A stretch of DNA of 64,000 nt. Source: Microbacterium sp. Lineage in GTDB: Bacteria > Actinomycetota > Actinomycetes > Actinomycetales > Microbacteriaceae. The DNA lies in the NCBI RefSeq assembly GCF_011620665.1, contig NZ_WOYQ01000069.1:49627-113626 (forward strand), read 5' to 3'. This document shows, one piece after another, positions 26,444 through 35,188 of this stretch (the stretch's first letter is position 1; each line of letters opens with the position of its first letter). The notes under the pieces were generated by a model. It had not been told where the DNA came from and did no database searches. It saw only the letters and a list, made by a program, of their open reading frames with translations. The position numbers and the translations under genes are program-made.

Positions 26444-26512
26444 TGCATCCTCATTTCACGGTGTCAGGTAGAGAGCGCAAGAACACTCTACCTCGCGCGC
26501 CCGCGCATGGGT

Positions 26513-27472
26513 TCAGCGATACTGGGCGAGCCCCGCTTCGGCCCAGCCCGCGGCCGACTGCCGCGCCGCCCGCGGCGCGATGATCTCGAGCTCACCCCCC
26601 AGCCGGGTCGCGACTCGCTTGAGACTGCGCGCGTCGCCGACCCGCACCCGCGCGGTCTCGAAGTCCGAGTCGACCCGGACCGTGTCGACCGCGACGTAGT
26701 CCGCGAGCAGCGGCGCCGCCGATGTGCGATATCGGATGTCGGCGACCACATCCGAATCACCCGGCTCGAAGAGGTCGGGCACTGCTTCTTCGGCGTGCGT
26801 GACGGCGATCTGCGTGAGGCGTACATCGCTGACCCGGTCGAGGTGGAAGGTCCGCATCGCCGATCTGAGGTGGCACCAGCCCTGCAGGTACCACTGGCCG
26901 CTCGCGATGTGCACTTTCACGGGGTCGACCGTGCGCGTCGTGGCGGGAGAATCGGGAGCCTTGTAGGTGAATGAGAGCGCAACCCGCGCACGGAGTGCCG
27001 CCGCAACCGCCTCTCGCACGTCGTCGACGCCGTCCGGCGCCACGATGAGTTCGGCCGGCGCACTGGACGCGCCGCGTGCGAGCTTGGAGAGGAGTCCCCG
27101 GACGATGCCGCTGTCACCGACGCCGGGAAGGGACGCGGCCAGCTGGAGACCGGCCAGGAGTGCCGCCGCCTCTCGCGCGGTCAGGCGAGGCGAGCGCTCC
27201 AGACCCACGGCGTTGGTGATGACGATGAGGTCCCGTTCGTCCAGGAGATCCCAGTCGATGTCGAAAAGGTCGTTCGCCATCTGCCAGAATCCGCTCTCGC
27301 CGGGCAGACCGATGACGGTGAGCTTCTCCACCATCCCCCGCATCTCATCCGGAGTGACGTCGAACGCGTCAGCCGCCTCGGCGAGTGAGACCTCGCCCTT
27401 CCCGATCAAATACGGTACGAGCTGCAGAATCAGCGCTGCGCGGTCCGTGGCCAGCAGTGGTCGTGTGCTCAC
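26513..27472 (-). CDS. pafC: WYL-domain transcriptional regulator PafC
   Basis: 319 residues. An N-terminal winged-helix region (about 1-70, LILQLVPYLIGKGEVSLAEAADAFDVTPDEMRGMVEKL as a divided helix-turn-helix) is followed by a WYL domain (about 150-235) with SGQWYLQGWCHLRSAMRTFHLDRVSD, and a WCX C-terminal part. With PafB it forms the DNA-damage activator known from mycobacteria (RecA-independent response). GTG 27472 overlaps the pafB stop by 4 bases. Confidence 0.92.
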   Translation of the reverse strand: MSTRPLLATDRAALILQLVPYLIGKGEVSLAEAADAFDVTPDEMRGMVEKLTVIGLPGESGFWQMANDLFDIDWDLLDERDLIVITNAVGLERSPRLTAREAAALLAGLQLAASLPGVGDSGIVRGLLSKLARGASSAPAELIVAPDGVDDVREAVAAALRARVALSFTYKAPDSPATTRTVDPVKVHIASGQWYLQGWCHLRSAMRTFHLDRVSDVRLTQIAVTHAEEAVPDLFEPGDSDVVADIRYRTSAAPLLADYVAVDTVRVDSDFETARVRVGDARSLKRVATRLGGELEIIAPRAARQSAAGWAEAGLAQYR

Positions 27473-28470
27473 GCGGTGCGCTCCTGGTCGGAGTGGATCG
27501 CGAGGGCGCGCTCAAGGCGGGCGATGACTTCGTCGCGCAGCACATCGGGCTCGACGACGCGGACCTCGGGACCGTACGAGGCCAGTTCGTCGGCGAAGAC
27601 GTGCACGTCAACGTAGGGCACGCGGATGCCCTGATCGGCCTGCTGTGCGCGGCGGCTCAAGCGCAGCGCAGCCTCGGTACCCGGCTCGACCTCCAGCAGC
27701 GCGAGTTGACGGGCAGCAAGATCAGTCAGGCCGAGTAGCGCCCGCTCGCCCGCGCCATCGCGGAGGGCGAGGTCGAATGTTGCGCGCGTCACGCGCACAT
27801 CGGACACGATCCGAGCCAACAAGAACGTCCGCGGCTGATCGTGCGCGAGGTCTATGCCGTACACGTGCCACCTCGCCTCGTACTCCAGCAGCGCGAGGGG
27901 CTGGATGAGGCGGAGGGTAGCGGCATCCTCCCCCGCCTTCAGGTACGAGAACTCGACGACGCGGCCTTGCTCGATCGCCCGTTGCAGCGGGACGAACGAG
28001 GGCGCCCGGAGGTTGATGTGCGGCGAGTAGCCGATGATGGGCGCGTCGACGTCGATTCCGAGCGCCCGGATCTTGCGCAGTCCGCTGCGTGCGTCGGCCG
28101 ACATCGAGCTCTCGCTCCAGACACCCCCGGCGAGGTTCAGCACCGCTATCTCCGCAGAGCTGAAGCTGATGTCAGCGGGCAGCTCGTACTCGGCCGTGGG
28201 AATCCGATAACGCGCGTCACGGAGGTCGTCCGGATCGGTGTAGTCGCCGATCGTCTCGATCGGGATGCCGAGGCCGCGGAGGTTCTCCTTATCGCGCTCG
28301 AACATCTTCTCGAGGGCATCCTTGGATGCCCCCGTTTCGCTCTGCTCGCGATACCCGGCGACCGAGGCCAGGATCGTGCCTTTCGTCAGCCCCTGTTCTG
28401 TCGCCATGAGCGCGACCACCAGGTTGACAAGCCGCTCCTCAGGGGCGATACGCGTCGATTCCTGGGCCAC
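27469..28470 (-). CDS. pafB: WYL-domain transcriptional regulator PafB
   Basis: 333 residues. The N-terminal helix-turn-helix (about 10-70: RLVNLVVALMATEQGLTKGTILASVAGYREQSE, split) precedes a WYL domain with EYEARWHVYGIDLAHDQPRTFLLARIVSDV. It is the partner of PafC. The mycobacterial gene lies next to pafA of the Pup-proteasome system, but here the upstream neighbour is an FKBP lipoprotein. A leaderless -10 box supports GTG 28470. Confidence 0.92.
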   Translation of the reverse strand: MAQESTRIAPEERLVNLVVALMATEQGLTKGTILASVAGYREQSETGASKDALEKMFERDKENLRGLGIPIETIGDYTDPDDLRDARYRIPTAEYELPADISFSSAEIAVLNLAGGVWSESSMSADARSGLRKIRALGIDVDAPIIGYSPHINLRAPSFVPLQRAIEQGRVVEFSYLKAGEDAATLRLIQPLALLEYEARWHVYGIDLAHDQPRTFLLARIVSDVRVTRATFDLALRDGAGERALLGLTDLAARQLALLEVEPGTEAALRLSRRAQQADQGIRVPYVDVHVFADELASYGPEVRVVEPDVLRDEVIARLERALAIHSDQERTA

Positions 28471-28476
28471 GCGACC

Positions 28477-28482
28477 ATCCTA
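28477..28482 (-). promoter_or_regulatory. -10 box TAGGAT for pafBC-tatAC-helY
   Basis: Minus-strand TAGGAT, 6 bases, then GTG 28470. It probably serves the whole tightly packed operon. Confidence 0.6.
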
Positions 28483-28519
28483 GGCGGCGGGGTGAGGGGC
28501 GCACTCTGCGACGCGGCGA

Positions 28520-29467
28520 TCAGGAGGCCGTCGGCGGGTCCACTCCGAGGATGTCGATCACGAAGACGAGTGTCGAGCCGGCCGGGATCGCGCCCGCAGG
28601 CTGGTCACCGTAACCGAGCTCCGGGGGAATCACCACGAGAATCTGCGACCCGACGGTCTGCTCATCAAGCGCCCGAGCGAATCCGTCGATGACGCCGCCC
28701 AGGGTGACTGCGGACGACGCGCCCCGCTCCCACGTCGAGTCGAAGACCGCGCGGTCGGCCCACGTGACGCCGGTGTAGTGGATGCGAATGGAGTCATCGG
28801 CGGTGACCACCTCTCCTTCGCCCTTCTTGAGCACCTCTACGACGAGATCCGACGGCGGCGGAGCGTCAGGGACGATGATTCCCGGCGTGCCGTTCGGTGC
28901 CAGCACCACGGACGGCATGCCGCTGCGGTCGTTGTACGCCGGCACGCCGTTCGCTGCGGCGAGATACACCTTCTGGAGATCCATCACGACGACCGCGGAT
29001 GAACCCTCGGCAAGACGGAGGTTCGACGCCGCGGCCTCCGAAAGATCTGATGCCGGGATCGCGCCGACGATGCGCGAACCCTCCGTGGCGCACATCATCA
29101 TCTTGCCGAAACCGGCGTAGTCCGTCACCCACTGCGACAGCGGCAGGACCTGCGTGCCCGACGTCAGGATGGTCTCTCCCGTCGCGCCGTTCGCGATGGC
29201 CACGGTGAAGACGACATCCTGCGATTCGGAGGTGACGGCCGTCCCCTCGCCGACCGTTTCGTCGGTGAAGACGGTGTGGTCGACATAGACCGGAGAGCTC
29301 ACCTGCACGGCGGGCGCGCCGGCGGCGCCGGACACATCGAGAAGATCGAGGACCGAGGAATCGTTGCTAGGCCGTTCACATGACGCCGCAGGGGCCGCGG
29401 CGGAGCAGCCGACGAGAGCCAGCGCGGTCAGGCCGACGATGGCGAGGGCAGCAGGGATCCGGAGCAC
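28520..29467 (-). CDS. FKBP-type peptidyl-prolyl isomerase lipoprotein
   Basis: 315 residues. The N-terminal signal peptide ends in a lipobox (ALALVGC, lipidated Cys21), so it is anchored outside the membrane. A degenerate FKBP-like region may occupy about 50-190. A clear FKBP domain lies at about 215-312 (DDSIRIHYTGVTWADRAVFDSTW split, GGVIDGFARALDEQTVG, IPPELGYGDQ, GSTLVFVIDILG). It isomerises prolyl bonds of secreted proteins. FKBP genes often border pafA/pafB in actinobacteria. The gene begins 4 bases after trmI ends, but has its own -10 box inside the trmI end. Confidence 0.93.
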   Translation of the reverse strand: MLRIPAALAIVGLTALALVGCSAAAPAASCERPSNDSSVLDLLDVSGAAGAPAVQVSSPVYVDHTVFTDETVGEGTAVTSESQDVVFTVAIANGATGETILTSGTQVLPLSQWVTDYAGFGKMMMCATEGSRIVGAIPASDLSEAAASNLRLAEGSSAVVVMDLQKVYLAAANGVPAYNDRSGMPSVVLAPNGTPGIIVPDAPPPSDLVVEVLKKGEGEVVTADDSIRIHYTGVTWADRAVFDSTWERGASSAVTLGGVIDGFARALDEQTVGSQILVVIPPELGYGDQPAGAIPAGSTLVFVIDILGVDPPTAS

Positions 29468-29471
29468 CGGA

Positions 29472-30488
29472 TCAGTCTACGACGTCGTCGGGATCGACAC
29501 CGGTCGCCGCCAGACGGGCACCGTCGGCCGCGCGCTGGGCTTCGCGCACCCGCTTACGGAGATTCTTGTCCGTGATCTGGCGGTCGCCGACGGCCCCAGG
29601 GGTCCATGCGTCGACGTCGATGTCGGAATAGGTCGGCTTCTTCAGCGCGCGTTTGCGGACGTCTGGCGCAACGACGCCCGGAGCGAGACGCCGTGCCGTC
29701 AGGAGGAAACCGGTGTGCCCGATCATGCGGTGATCGGGGCGGACGGCAAGACCCTCGACGTGCCAGCCGCGGATCATCGTTTCTGTGGCTTCGGGCTCCG
29801 TGAACAAGCCTGTCGCCCGCAAGTACTCGGCGACGCGGCTGAGCTGCGTCGCCGTGGCGATGTAGCAGAGCACGACCCCACCGGGCGTCAGTGCCTCAGC
29901 GACGACATCGATGCACTCCCACGGTGCCAGCATGTCGAGCACGACCCGGTCCACCGATGCCGGCTCCACCTCGCGCGGCAGCGCCTCGGCCAGGTCTCCC
30001 ACCGCCACCCGCCACGTCTCCGGCTCGTGTCCCAGAAAAGTCTCGACATTCGCCCGCGCCACTTCGGCGAACTCCGCGCGGCGCTCGAAGGAGATCAGCT
30101 GCCCGGAGGCCCCGATTGCACGCAGGAGCCAGAGAGACAGTGCGCCCGACCCGACCCCGGCCTCAACGACGGTGGCCCCCGGAAAGATGTCGGCCGACGC
30201 GAGGATCTGTGCGGCATCCTTCGGGTAGACGATCGCCGCTCCGCGCGGCATCGACATCACGAAGTCGCGCAGCAACGGGCGCAGTGCGAGGTACTCGTGT
30301 CCCCCGCTGTTCGTATGCACCGAACCGTCGGGCTGGCCGAAGAGCGCATCGTGCTTCAGCACTCCGTGATGAGTGTGCAGTGCGCCGCCCTCACGGAGCG
30401 TGATGGTGTGCAGGCGGCCTTTCGGGCCGGTCAGCTGAACCCGGTCCCCCCATCGGAACGGACCACTGGGTCGCAGATCGGTGTTCAT
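29472..30488 (-). CDS. trmI: tRNA (adenine-58-N1) methyltransferase TrmI
   Basis: 338 residues. The N-terminal beta domain (RWGDRVQLTGPKGRLHTI) precedes the Rossmann methyltransferase domain with SAM motif VVEAGVGSGALSLWLLRAIG, acidic loop ISFERR, and catalytic-site VDRVVLDMLAPWE. It corresponds to mycobacterial Rv2118c, which makes m1A58 in tRNAs. The ATG at 30488 overlaps the HAD gene stop by 4 bases; the longer frame to 30572 is not supported. In mycobacteria the Pup-proteasome genes lie next downstream; here FKBP does. Confidence 0.94.
   Translation of the reverse strand: MNTDLRPSGPFRWGDRVQLTGPKGRLHTITLREGGALHTHHGVLKHDALFGQPDGSVHTNSGGHEYLALRPLLRDFVMSMPRGAAIVYPKDAAQILASADIFPGATVVEAGVGSGALSLWLLRAIGASGQLISFERRAEFAEVARANVETFLGHEPETWRVAVGDLAEALPREVEPASVDRVVLDMLAPWECIDVVAEALTPGGVVLCYIATATQLSRVAEYLRATGLFTEPEATETMIRGWHVEGLAVRPDHRMIGHTGFLLTARRLAPGVVAPDVRKRALKKPTYSDIDVDAWTPGAVGDRQITDKNLRKRVREAQRAADGARLAATGVDPDDVVD
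29474..29479 (-). promoter_or_regulatory. -10 box TAGACT for the FKBP gene
   Basis: Minus-strand TAGACT, 6 bases, then GTG 29467. It overlaps the last codon of trmI. Confidence 0.55.
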
Positions 30489-31171
30489 GCGCGGCCTCCG
30501 TCGCGGTGGGTGTTCGCGTGAGCGTGGAACTCCGCGAGGTCCTGGGGCGTGCGTCCCGCGAGGGTTGCCCAAAGGGTTGCCCCGGTGCCGACGAGCGACA
30601 CCAAGAGCGGAACGCCGATCGTCGGGATGCCGGCCGCCACCGCCGCAGCCACGCCCGTCGGCGAGTCTTCGATCGCGACGGCGTCAGCCGGAGCGACTCC
30701 GAGCGCCGCGCACGCCTGGAGGTATGGATCGGGATGAGGCTTGGGACGCGTGGCCTCATCACCCGACACGATGACGTCGAAGGAGTCCGGATCCAGTCCC
30801 GACACCACCAATTCCGCCATCCGGCGCAGCGACATCGTGACCAGGGCAGTGGGGACGCCGGCCGCACGCAGTTCGCCGAGGAGCTTCGCCGCACCGGGCC
30901 GCAGGGGATTGCCTCGCTCCACCAGCTGGTTCATAACCTGCTCGGTCAGGTGGTCGACGATGCCGGTCACGCTCAGGCGCACGCCGGCATCCTGGAGGAT
31001 GGCGGCCGAGGCTTCCAGGCCACTGCCCACGAGAGTCAACGCCTGCTCGTGGGTCCAAATACCGCCGAAGCGCTCGACCAGCGCTGTCTCGGCGTTCATC
31101 CAGTAGGCCTCGGTATCCACCAGGGTGCCGTCCATATCCCACAAAACGGCGGCAGGGAGCGAAGAGGTCAT
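30485..31171 (-). CDS. HAD-superfamily phosphatase (subfamily IA)
   Basis: 228-residue haloacid dehalogenase-like hydrolase. Motif I is WDMDGTLVDTE (nucleophile Asp12, acid Asp14), motif II VTMSLRR, motif III with lysine in RPKPHPDPYLQ, and motif IV VAIEDSPTG. The helical cap lies between motifs I and II, as in phosphoglycolate or beta-phosphoglucomutase-type enzymes. The substrate is unknown. It is translationally coupled to trmI by an ATGA overlap and has its own leaderless-type promoter. Confidence 0.92.
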   Translation of the reverse strand: MTSSLPAAVLWDMDGTLVDTEAYWMNAETALVERFGGIWTHEQALTLVGSGLEASAAILQDAGVRLSVTGIVDHLTEQVMNQLVERGNPLRPGAAKLLGELRAAGVPTALVTMSLRRMAELVVSGLDPDSFDVIVSGDEATRPKPHPDPYLQACAALGVAPADAVAIEDSPTGVAAAVAAGIPTIGVPLLVSLVGTGATLWATLAGRTPQDLAEFHAHANTHRDGGRA

Positions 31172-31177
31172 CGGTCC

Positions 31178-31183
31178 ATGCTA
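31178..31183 (-). promoter_or_regulatory. -10 box TAGCAT for HAD-trmI
   Basis: Minus-strand TAGCAT, 6 bases, then ATG 31171. Confidence 0.6.
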
Positions 31184-31274
31184 TCGACGGCGGCTCCGAG
31201 CCCCCTGCGTGCAGACCCGCGCGGAGACGCTCGCGTATCGTGAAGGGATCGGTTCGCGCGGCGTGAGGAGCACG

Positions 31275-32141
31275 GTGGACAATCTGGGACAGCGGGTCCT
31301 CGTGATCGCCTTCGACGGGTGGAATGACGCCGGCGAAGCGGCCTCGTCGGCGGTGGCTCGCCTGCGCGAAGGGTCCGAGTACACAGCCGTGCTCTCTGTC
31401 GATCCGGAGCTGTACTTCGACTATCAGTACACCCGGCCGCAGATCGCTCTCGAGGCCGACGGCTCACGCACCCTGTCCTGGCCCGAGGCGACGCTGTGGC
31501 GACCGAACATCGAATCCGACGGCACCCGGCTGTGGATCCTCTCCGGTGCCGAGCCCGCGCGCGCGTGGCAGGCCTTCGCAGCGGAGCTCATCGACGCCGC
31601 CCTCGCGGAAGACATCACCGGGATCGTGGCGCTCGGATCGATGCTGTCGGAGGTGCCGCACACTCGCCCGATCTCGATCTTCTCCGGCAGCGAGAACGAG
31701 CAGCTGCGGACCTCGCTCGGCCTCGAGCGCCCGATGTACGAGGGACCCGTCGGCATCTTGAGTGTTCTGACGCTGGCGGCCGAGCAGGCCGGCATCCCGT
31801 CTGCGGCACTGTGGGCATCGGTCCCGCACTATGTCGCCGGCCACAGCCCGTCTCCCAAGGCGACGCTGGCTCTGCTGGACCGCCTTTCCGAACTCACCGG
31901 CGCAGAGTTCCCGCGCGATGATCTGCCGGCCGCGGCGCTGGCCTGGGAAATCTCGATCGACGCGGCCGCCGCCGACGACGAGGAGATGACGGACTACATC
32001 CGGCAGCTCGAGCAGACCCGTGACACGTGGGACTCGCCCGAGGCCTCGGGCGACGCCATCGCGCAAGAGTTCGAGCGCTACCTTCGGCGCGACGGCGAGG
32101 GGCCGGGCAAGCCCGGTCGCGACCTGCCGCCCCGTCAGTAG
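31275..32141 (+). CDS. PAC2 family protein
   Basis: 288 residues with the PAC2 (proteasome assembly chaperone 2-like) fold signature: [22 protein letters not shown] at the N-terminus, [19 protein letters not shown] and [29 protein letters not shown]. It matches mycobacterial Rv2125 by position and motif. Despite the name no bacterial proteasome role is established, and no proteasome genes are nearby. GTG 31275 was chosen on the basis of GAGGAG at 31265-31270; GTG 31263 is an alternative. Confidence 0.88.
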   Translation: MDNLGQRVLVIAFDGWNDAGEAASSAVARLREGSEYTAVLSVDPELYFDYQYTRPQIALEADGSRTLSWPEATLWRPNIESDGTRLWILSGAEPARAWQAFAAELIDAALAEDITGIVALGSMLSEVPHTRPISIFSGSENEQLRTSLGLERPMYEGPVGILSVLTLAAEQAGIPSAALWASVPHYVAGHSPSPKATLALLDRLSELTGAEFPRDDLPAAALAWEISIDAAAADDEEMTDYIRQLEQTRDTWDSPEASGDAIAQEFERYLRRDGEGPGKPGRDLPPRQ

Positions 32142-32968
32142 GCCTGCAGCACGCCAGTGCCCAGCAGGGCGAAGAGCGCAAGGCCGAGCACGAGGCGGTA
32201 GATCACGAACGGCAGAAAGCTGCCGCGCTTCAGGTACTGCATCAGGAACGCGATCACTGCGAGCCCGACACCGAAGGCGACAGCGGTCGCTGCAGCCGTT
32301 TCCACGAGCGTGAAGACCTGCTGCCCCGGGTCGCTGAGAGCCTGCAGCAATTCGTACAGTCCGCTGCCGAAGACCGCGGGGACGGCAAGGAGGAAGGCGA
32401 CCTCGGCGGCGGCCGGACGCGTGTACCCCAGCGCCAAGCCCATCGTGGTCGTGGCACCCGAGCGCGAGACACCGGGGATCAGTGCGAGCGCCTGAGCCAA
32501 CCCGAGGGAAATGCCGTGGGGATAGGTGAGGTCTTCCTCGTTCCGCGTGCGGCGGCCGAGGGCATCGGCGGCGCCGAGCAGCAGACCGAACACGATGAGC
32601 ACGATCGCGACAAGCCAGAGGTTGCGGAAGGAATCGCGGATGACGTCCTGGAAGAGGAAGCCGAGGACCCCGATCGGAATCGTCCCGAGGATCACGATCC
32701 AGCCCATGCGTGCGTCCGGATCATTGCGCGGGGCTGAGCCGCTGAGCGAGCGCGCCCACTGCGCGATGATCCGCATTATCCGCTTCCAGAAGTACACGAG
32801 GACCGCCAGCTCGGTGCCGATCTGGGTGATTGCCGTGAATGTCGCCCCCGGGTCCTGCGCGGACGGCAGAAACTCTCCCGCGATGCGCAGGTGAGCACTC
32901 GACGAGACCGGCAGAAACTCGGTCAGGCCCTGCAGGAGCCCCAGGATGATCGCCTCGATCAGGTGCAT
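32135..32968 (-). CDS. uppP: Undecaprenyl-diphosphatase
   Basis: 277-residue polytopic membrane enzyme (BacA/UppP family) that recycles undecaprenyl pyrophosphate for cell-wall synthesis. Signature motifs are [16 protein letters not shown] near the N-terminus and [19 protein letters not shown] in the middle, with about eight membrane helices. The last codons overlap the convergent PAC2 gene by 7 bases. AAAGG precedes the ATG. The gene is at the same relative position as mycobacterial Rv2136c. Confidence 0.95.
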   Translation of the reverse strand: MHLIEAIILGLLQGLTEFLPVSSSAHLRIAGEFLPSAQDPGATFTAITQIGTELAVLVYFWKRIMRIIAQWARSLSGSAPRNDPDARMGWIVILGTIPIGVLGFLFQDVIRDSFRNLWLVAIVLIVFGLLLGAADALGRRTRNEEDLTYPHGISLGLAQALALIPGVSRSGATTTMGLALGYTRPAAAEVAFLLAVPAVFGSGLYELLQALSDPGQQVFTLVETAAATAVAFGVGLAVIAFLMQYLKRGSFLPFVIYRLVLGLALFALLGTGVLQAY

Positions 32969-33002
32969 GACGGCCTTTCGCGGGTGTGCTCGTTCGAATC
33001 AG

Positions 33003-34295
33003 TCAGTATGTGCGGAGCAGATCGGTGAGCACGCGCTGACCGAAAACGAGTGCATCGATCGGGACGCGCTCATCCACACCGTGGAACATACCGGTGAAAT
33101 CGAACTCGGTGGGAAGGCGCAGCGGCGCGAAGCCGTATCCGGTGATGCCGAGCGCAGCGAGAGCCTTGTTGTCGGTGCCGCCGCCCATCAGGTAAGGCAG
33201 CACCGGAATCCCCGGATCGTGCCGCTCCAGCGCGGCGAGCATCGCAGCGACGAGTGCACCCGAGAAAGGCGTTTCCAGACCGATGTCGCGGTGAATGACA
33301 TCCAGTTCGATGTCATCCCCCACGATGCGCTGTATCTCAGCGACGATCGCCTCCTCCTTCCCCGGCAGGGTGCGCACGTCGATGGCGGCGACCGCAGCAT
33401 CCGGAATGACATTGTGCTTGTAACCGGCGGTCAGTCCGGTCGGGTTCGTCGTGGTGCGCAGCGTTGATCGCAGAAAGCCGGATGCCGGTCCGGTCCGGTC
33501 GGCGACGCTGTCGGGGTCTGCCGGGTCCGCGCCGCTCAGGGCGGCCAGGCCGTCGATCGTCTGACGCGTCGTTCCCATCAGCTCGACGGGCCACGCCGTC
33601 CGCCCGAGAGCGGCGACGGCCTCGGCGAGGCGTGTCACGGCGTTGTCCGGGTGATATCGGCTGCCATGGCCGGCCGAGCCCCGGGCACGGAGGCGAAGCC
33701 AGACGAGCGCCTTCTCCCCCACCTGAAGCAGGTACGCACGCCGCTCGCCGACCGCGATCGAGAAGCCGCCGACCTCGCTGATGGCCTCTGTCGCGCCGGC
33801 GAACCACTCCGGCCGGTTGCTGACGACCAGCTGCGAACCCTCGACGCCGCCGTTCTCCTCGTCCGCGAAGAACACGACGATGATGTCGCGGGCGGGACGT
33901 TCTCCTGCCCTCAGAAGCTCTGACACCGAGGCGAGAATCATGGCATCCATGTTCTTCATGTCGACAGCGCCACGGCCCCAGAGCATGCCGTCGCGGATCT
34001 CGCCTGCGAAGGGATCGACACTCCAGTCGCTCTTCACCGCCGGGACCACATCAAGGTGCCCGTGGAGCACGAGCGCGGGCTTGCCGGGGTCCTGCCCCAC
34101 CACCCGCGCCATGAGGTTCGTGCGCCGCGGAATGGGCTCGTAGTACTCGGGCACGAGTCCCAAGGCCCCGAGGTAGGCGCCGACGTACTCTGCGGCCTCG
34201 CGCTCGCCGTTCGCGCGGCCCTCTCCGAAGTTCGTCGTGTCGAAGCGGATCAGGTCCCGGGCGAGCCGTGCGACCTCGGGCAAATCCTCTGACAT
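33003..34295 (-). CDS. M20-family metallopeptidase (dipeptidase/DapE-like)
   Basis: 430-residue dizinc hydrolase. Metal and active-site motifs: VLHGHLDVVPA (His, Asp), RGAVDMKNMDAM (bridging Asp), FFADEENGG (catalytic Glu-Glu), and a C-terminal His in the MFHGVDERVP segment; MGGGTDNKAL is also conserved. The dimerisation lid lies between. It probably cleaves dipeptides or N-acyl amino acids and resembles mycobacterial Rv2141c in position. A leaderless-type promoter supports ATG 34295. The gene precedes the tRNA-Leu scar. Confidence 0.92.
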   Translation of the reverse strand: MSEDLPEVARLARDLIRFDTTNFGEGRANGEREAAEYVGAYLGALGLVPEYYEPIPRRTNLMARVVGQDPGKPALVLHGHLDVVPAVKSDWSVDPFAGEIRDGMLWGRGAVDMKNMDAMILASVSELLRAGERPARDIIVVFFADEENGGVEGSQLVVSNRPEWFAGATEAISEVGGFSIAVGERRAYLLQVGEKALVWLRLRARGSAGHGSRYHPDNAVTRLAEAVAALGRTAWPVELMGTTRQTIDGLAALSGADPADPDSVADRTGPASGFLRSTLRTTTNPTGLTAGYKHNVIPDAAVAAIDVRTLPGKEEAIVAEIQRIVGDDIELDVIHRDIGLETPFSGALVAAMLAALERHDPGIPVLPYLMGGGTDNKALAALGITGYGFAPLRLPTEFDFTGMFHGVDERVPIDALVFGQRVLTDLLRTY

Positions 34296-34301
34296 GCCCC
34301 C

Positions 34302-34307
34302 ACGCTA
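34302..34307 (-). promoter_or_regulatory. -10 box TAGCGT for the M20 peptidase
   Basis: Minus-strand TAGCGT, 6 bases, then ATG 34295. Confidence 0.6.
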
Positions 34308-34340
34308 ACGGAGAGACCGTGAATCGATCCTCGAAGCACG

Positions 34341-34363
34341 AAAAAGGGCCCCTTTCGGGACCC
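34341..34363 (-). terminator. Intrinsic terminator, apparently the ancestral one of tRNA-Leu(GAG)
   Basis: On the minus strand GGGTCCC-GAAA-GGGGCCC is followed by TTTTT, a classical terminator with a GNRA loop. It lies 7 bases past a 25-bp fragment of the tRNA-Leu 3' end, and about 0.8 kb from the intact tRNA, suggesting that it once ended that tRNA transcript. Confidence 0.8.
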
Positions 34364-34370
34364 TCTTCCA

Positions 34371-34395
34371 TCTGTGCGCGAGGGGGGACTTGAAC
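34371..34395. repeat. Distal att-like copy: 25-bp duplicate of the tRNA-Leu(GAG) 3' end
   Basis: These 25 bases are identical to 35164-35188, where they cover the last 21 bases of the tRNA plus 4 beyond. The remainder of the tRNA is absent here. The fragment can also fold back with CCCCCTCGCGC just downstream (about 34405-34415). Confidence 0.9.
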
Positions 34396-34573
34396 TGACC
34401 TCGACCCCCTCGCGCGCAGGGTCACGAATCGGCGTTCAGGCCCGCAAATACAGGGCAGTCGGCGGGTAGCCCTGTGGACAACTACACGGCGCTACGTGTA
34501 CCTGCATGACTCTTAGCACCTGAGTTAGCACTTTCGGCACCCCGAAGTGGCGACGTTGAGAGGGGATCAAACG

Positions 34574-34579
34574 TAGGCT
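34574..34579 (+). promoter_or_regulatory. -10 box TAGGCT for the SdpI-like fragment
   Basis: TAGGCT, 6 bases, then ATG 34586, the same arrangement as host genes. Confidence 0.6.
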
Positions 34580-34585
34580 GAAAGC

Positions 34586-34789
34586 ATGGTCGTGATCGCG
34601 GTCGTTTTCCCATTCGTACTGCTGCTCGCGGCAGTGGTGATTCAGTTGGCTGCTAACGGCGTGCTCCGTCGGAACAGGGTCGCTGGGATTCGCGTTCGGT
34701 CAACCCGGAGTACCGATGTCGGGTGGGTCGCCGGTCACAAGGCTGCCGCCCCGGAATTCGTCAAGTCAAGTGAGACAGCTGGTTTCTAG
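34586..34789 (+). pseudogene. Truncated SdpI-family membrane protein
   Basis: The frame codes 67 residues: an N-terminal membrane helix (VIAVVFPFVLLLAAVVIQLAA) and then NRVAGIRVRSTRSTDVGWVAGHKAAAP, which matches the start of the SdpI domain (immunity or integral membrane family, where the pattern is N-x-GIR-T-x-S-x-W-x-x-H). The family normally continues with at least two more helices; here it runs into the IS3-like end near 34770 and stops. The promoter and start are intact, so a short product may still be made. Confidence 0.7.
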
Positions 34790-35105
34790 ACTGTTTCTGC
34801 GATCGGGGTGGTGGCGGGCGTCTGTTTCGTTGGTTCGTTGATCCAGACCTCGGTGCTGATTTGTGGTGGCCGGGGCCGTCGCGCGAAGCGCTCGGGATGC
34901 TGGATCCAGGCGCTGTTCAGCGTCTGCTGCCGATGTTCGTCGATGTCAGCGTAGGTACCTTGGTGCACGGAAGCGGGCGTGTGCCAGCCGATCCCGGAGT
35001 GGTGGTGGACGTGGTTGTAGTCGGTGAAGAACCCGTCGCAGAACGCTTGCGCTTCGGTGCGGGAGTCGAAGTGGTGGGGGAAGTCCGGCACTTTTTCTAG
35101 CACTT
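34786..35105 (-). pseudogene. 3' fragment of an IS3-family transposase (orfB)
   Basis: About 105 C-terminal residues of a DDE integrase-core protein: PDFPHHFDSRTEAQAFCDGFF, DYNHVHHHSGIGWHTPASVHQG and a WINEP tail, the typical end of IS3-group OrfB, including the last catalytic-domain helix. The N-terminal two thirds with the other acidic residues are missing. The frame stays open to 35163 only through unrelated sequence, and the true junction is about 35100-35110. The element end is probably near 34770, where the SdpI gene is broken. Confidence 0.8.
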
Positions 35106-35110
35106 CGACG

Positions 35111-35161
35111 GAAAATGACCTCCGACCCGAGATATAAAATCCCTGGTCAGAGGCCATTTTC
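35111..35161 (-). terminator. Hairpin just past the intact tRNA-Leu(GAG)
   Basis: Minus-strand GAAAATGGCCTC pairs with GAGGTCATTTTC in a 12-bp stem with one G-U pair. On the plus strand the same position would be an A-C mismatch, so it suits minus-strand transcripts. It appears to be the element-derived replacement for the tRNA terminator. Confidence 0.55.
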
Positions 35162-35163
35162 AC

Positions 35164-35188
35164 TCTGTGCGCGAGGGGGGACTTGAAC
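35164..35188. repeat. Proximal att-like copy inside tRNA-Leu(GAG)
   Basis: 25 bases identical to 34371-34395. They extend from 4 bases outside the tRNA to its T-loop, the usual crossover region for tRNA-targeting integrases. Confidence 0.9.

Larger units (their letters stand above)
34396..35163. mobile_element. Remnant of an integrated element at tRNA-Leu(GAG)
   Basis: 768 bases lie between the two 25-bp direct repeats. They hold about 180 bases without a gene (with two TTAGCAC direct repeats at 34513-34519 and 34525-34531, perhaps old integrase arm sites), a truncated SdpI-like gene, the 3' part of an IS3-family transposase and a hairpin. No integrase gene remains. The tRNA 3'-end duplication is the usual trace of a tyrosine-recombinase integration. 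Confidence 0.75.

Noticed and set aside
31275-32141. PAC2 protein as evidence for a proteasome
   Set aside because: PAC2-fold proteins occur in many bacteria without proteasomes, and no prcA or prcB gene is in the window.
34371-34417. A second tRNA gene before the M20 peptidase
   Set aside because: Only the 3' 21 bases of a tRNA are present. No D-arm, anticodon arm or acceptor partner can be found, so it is an att-type fragment.
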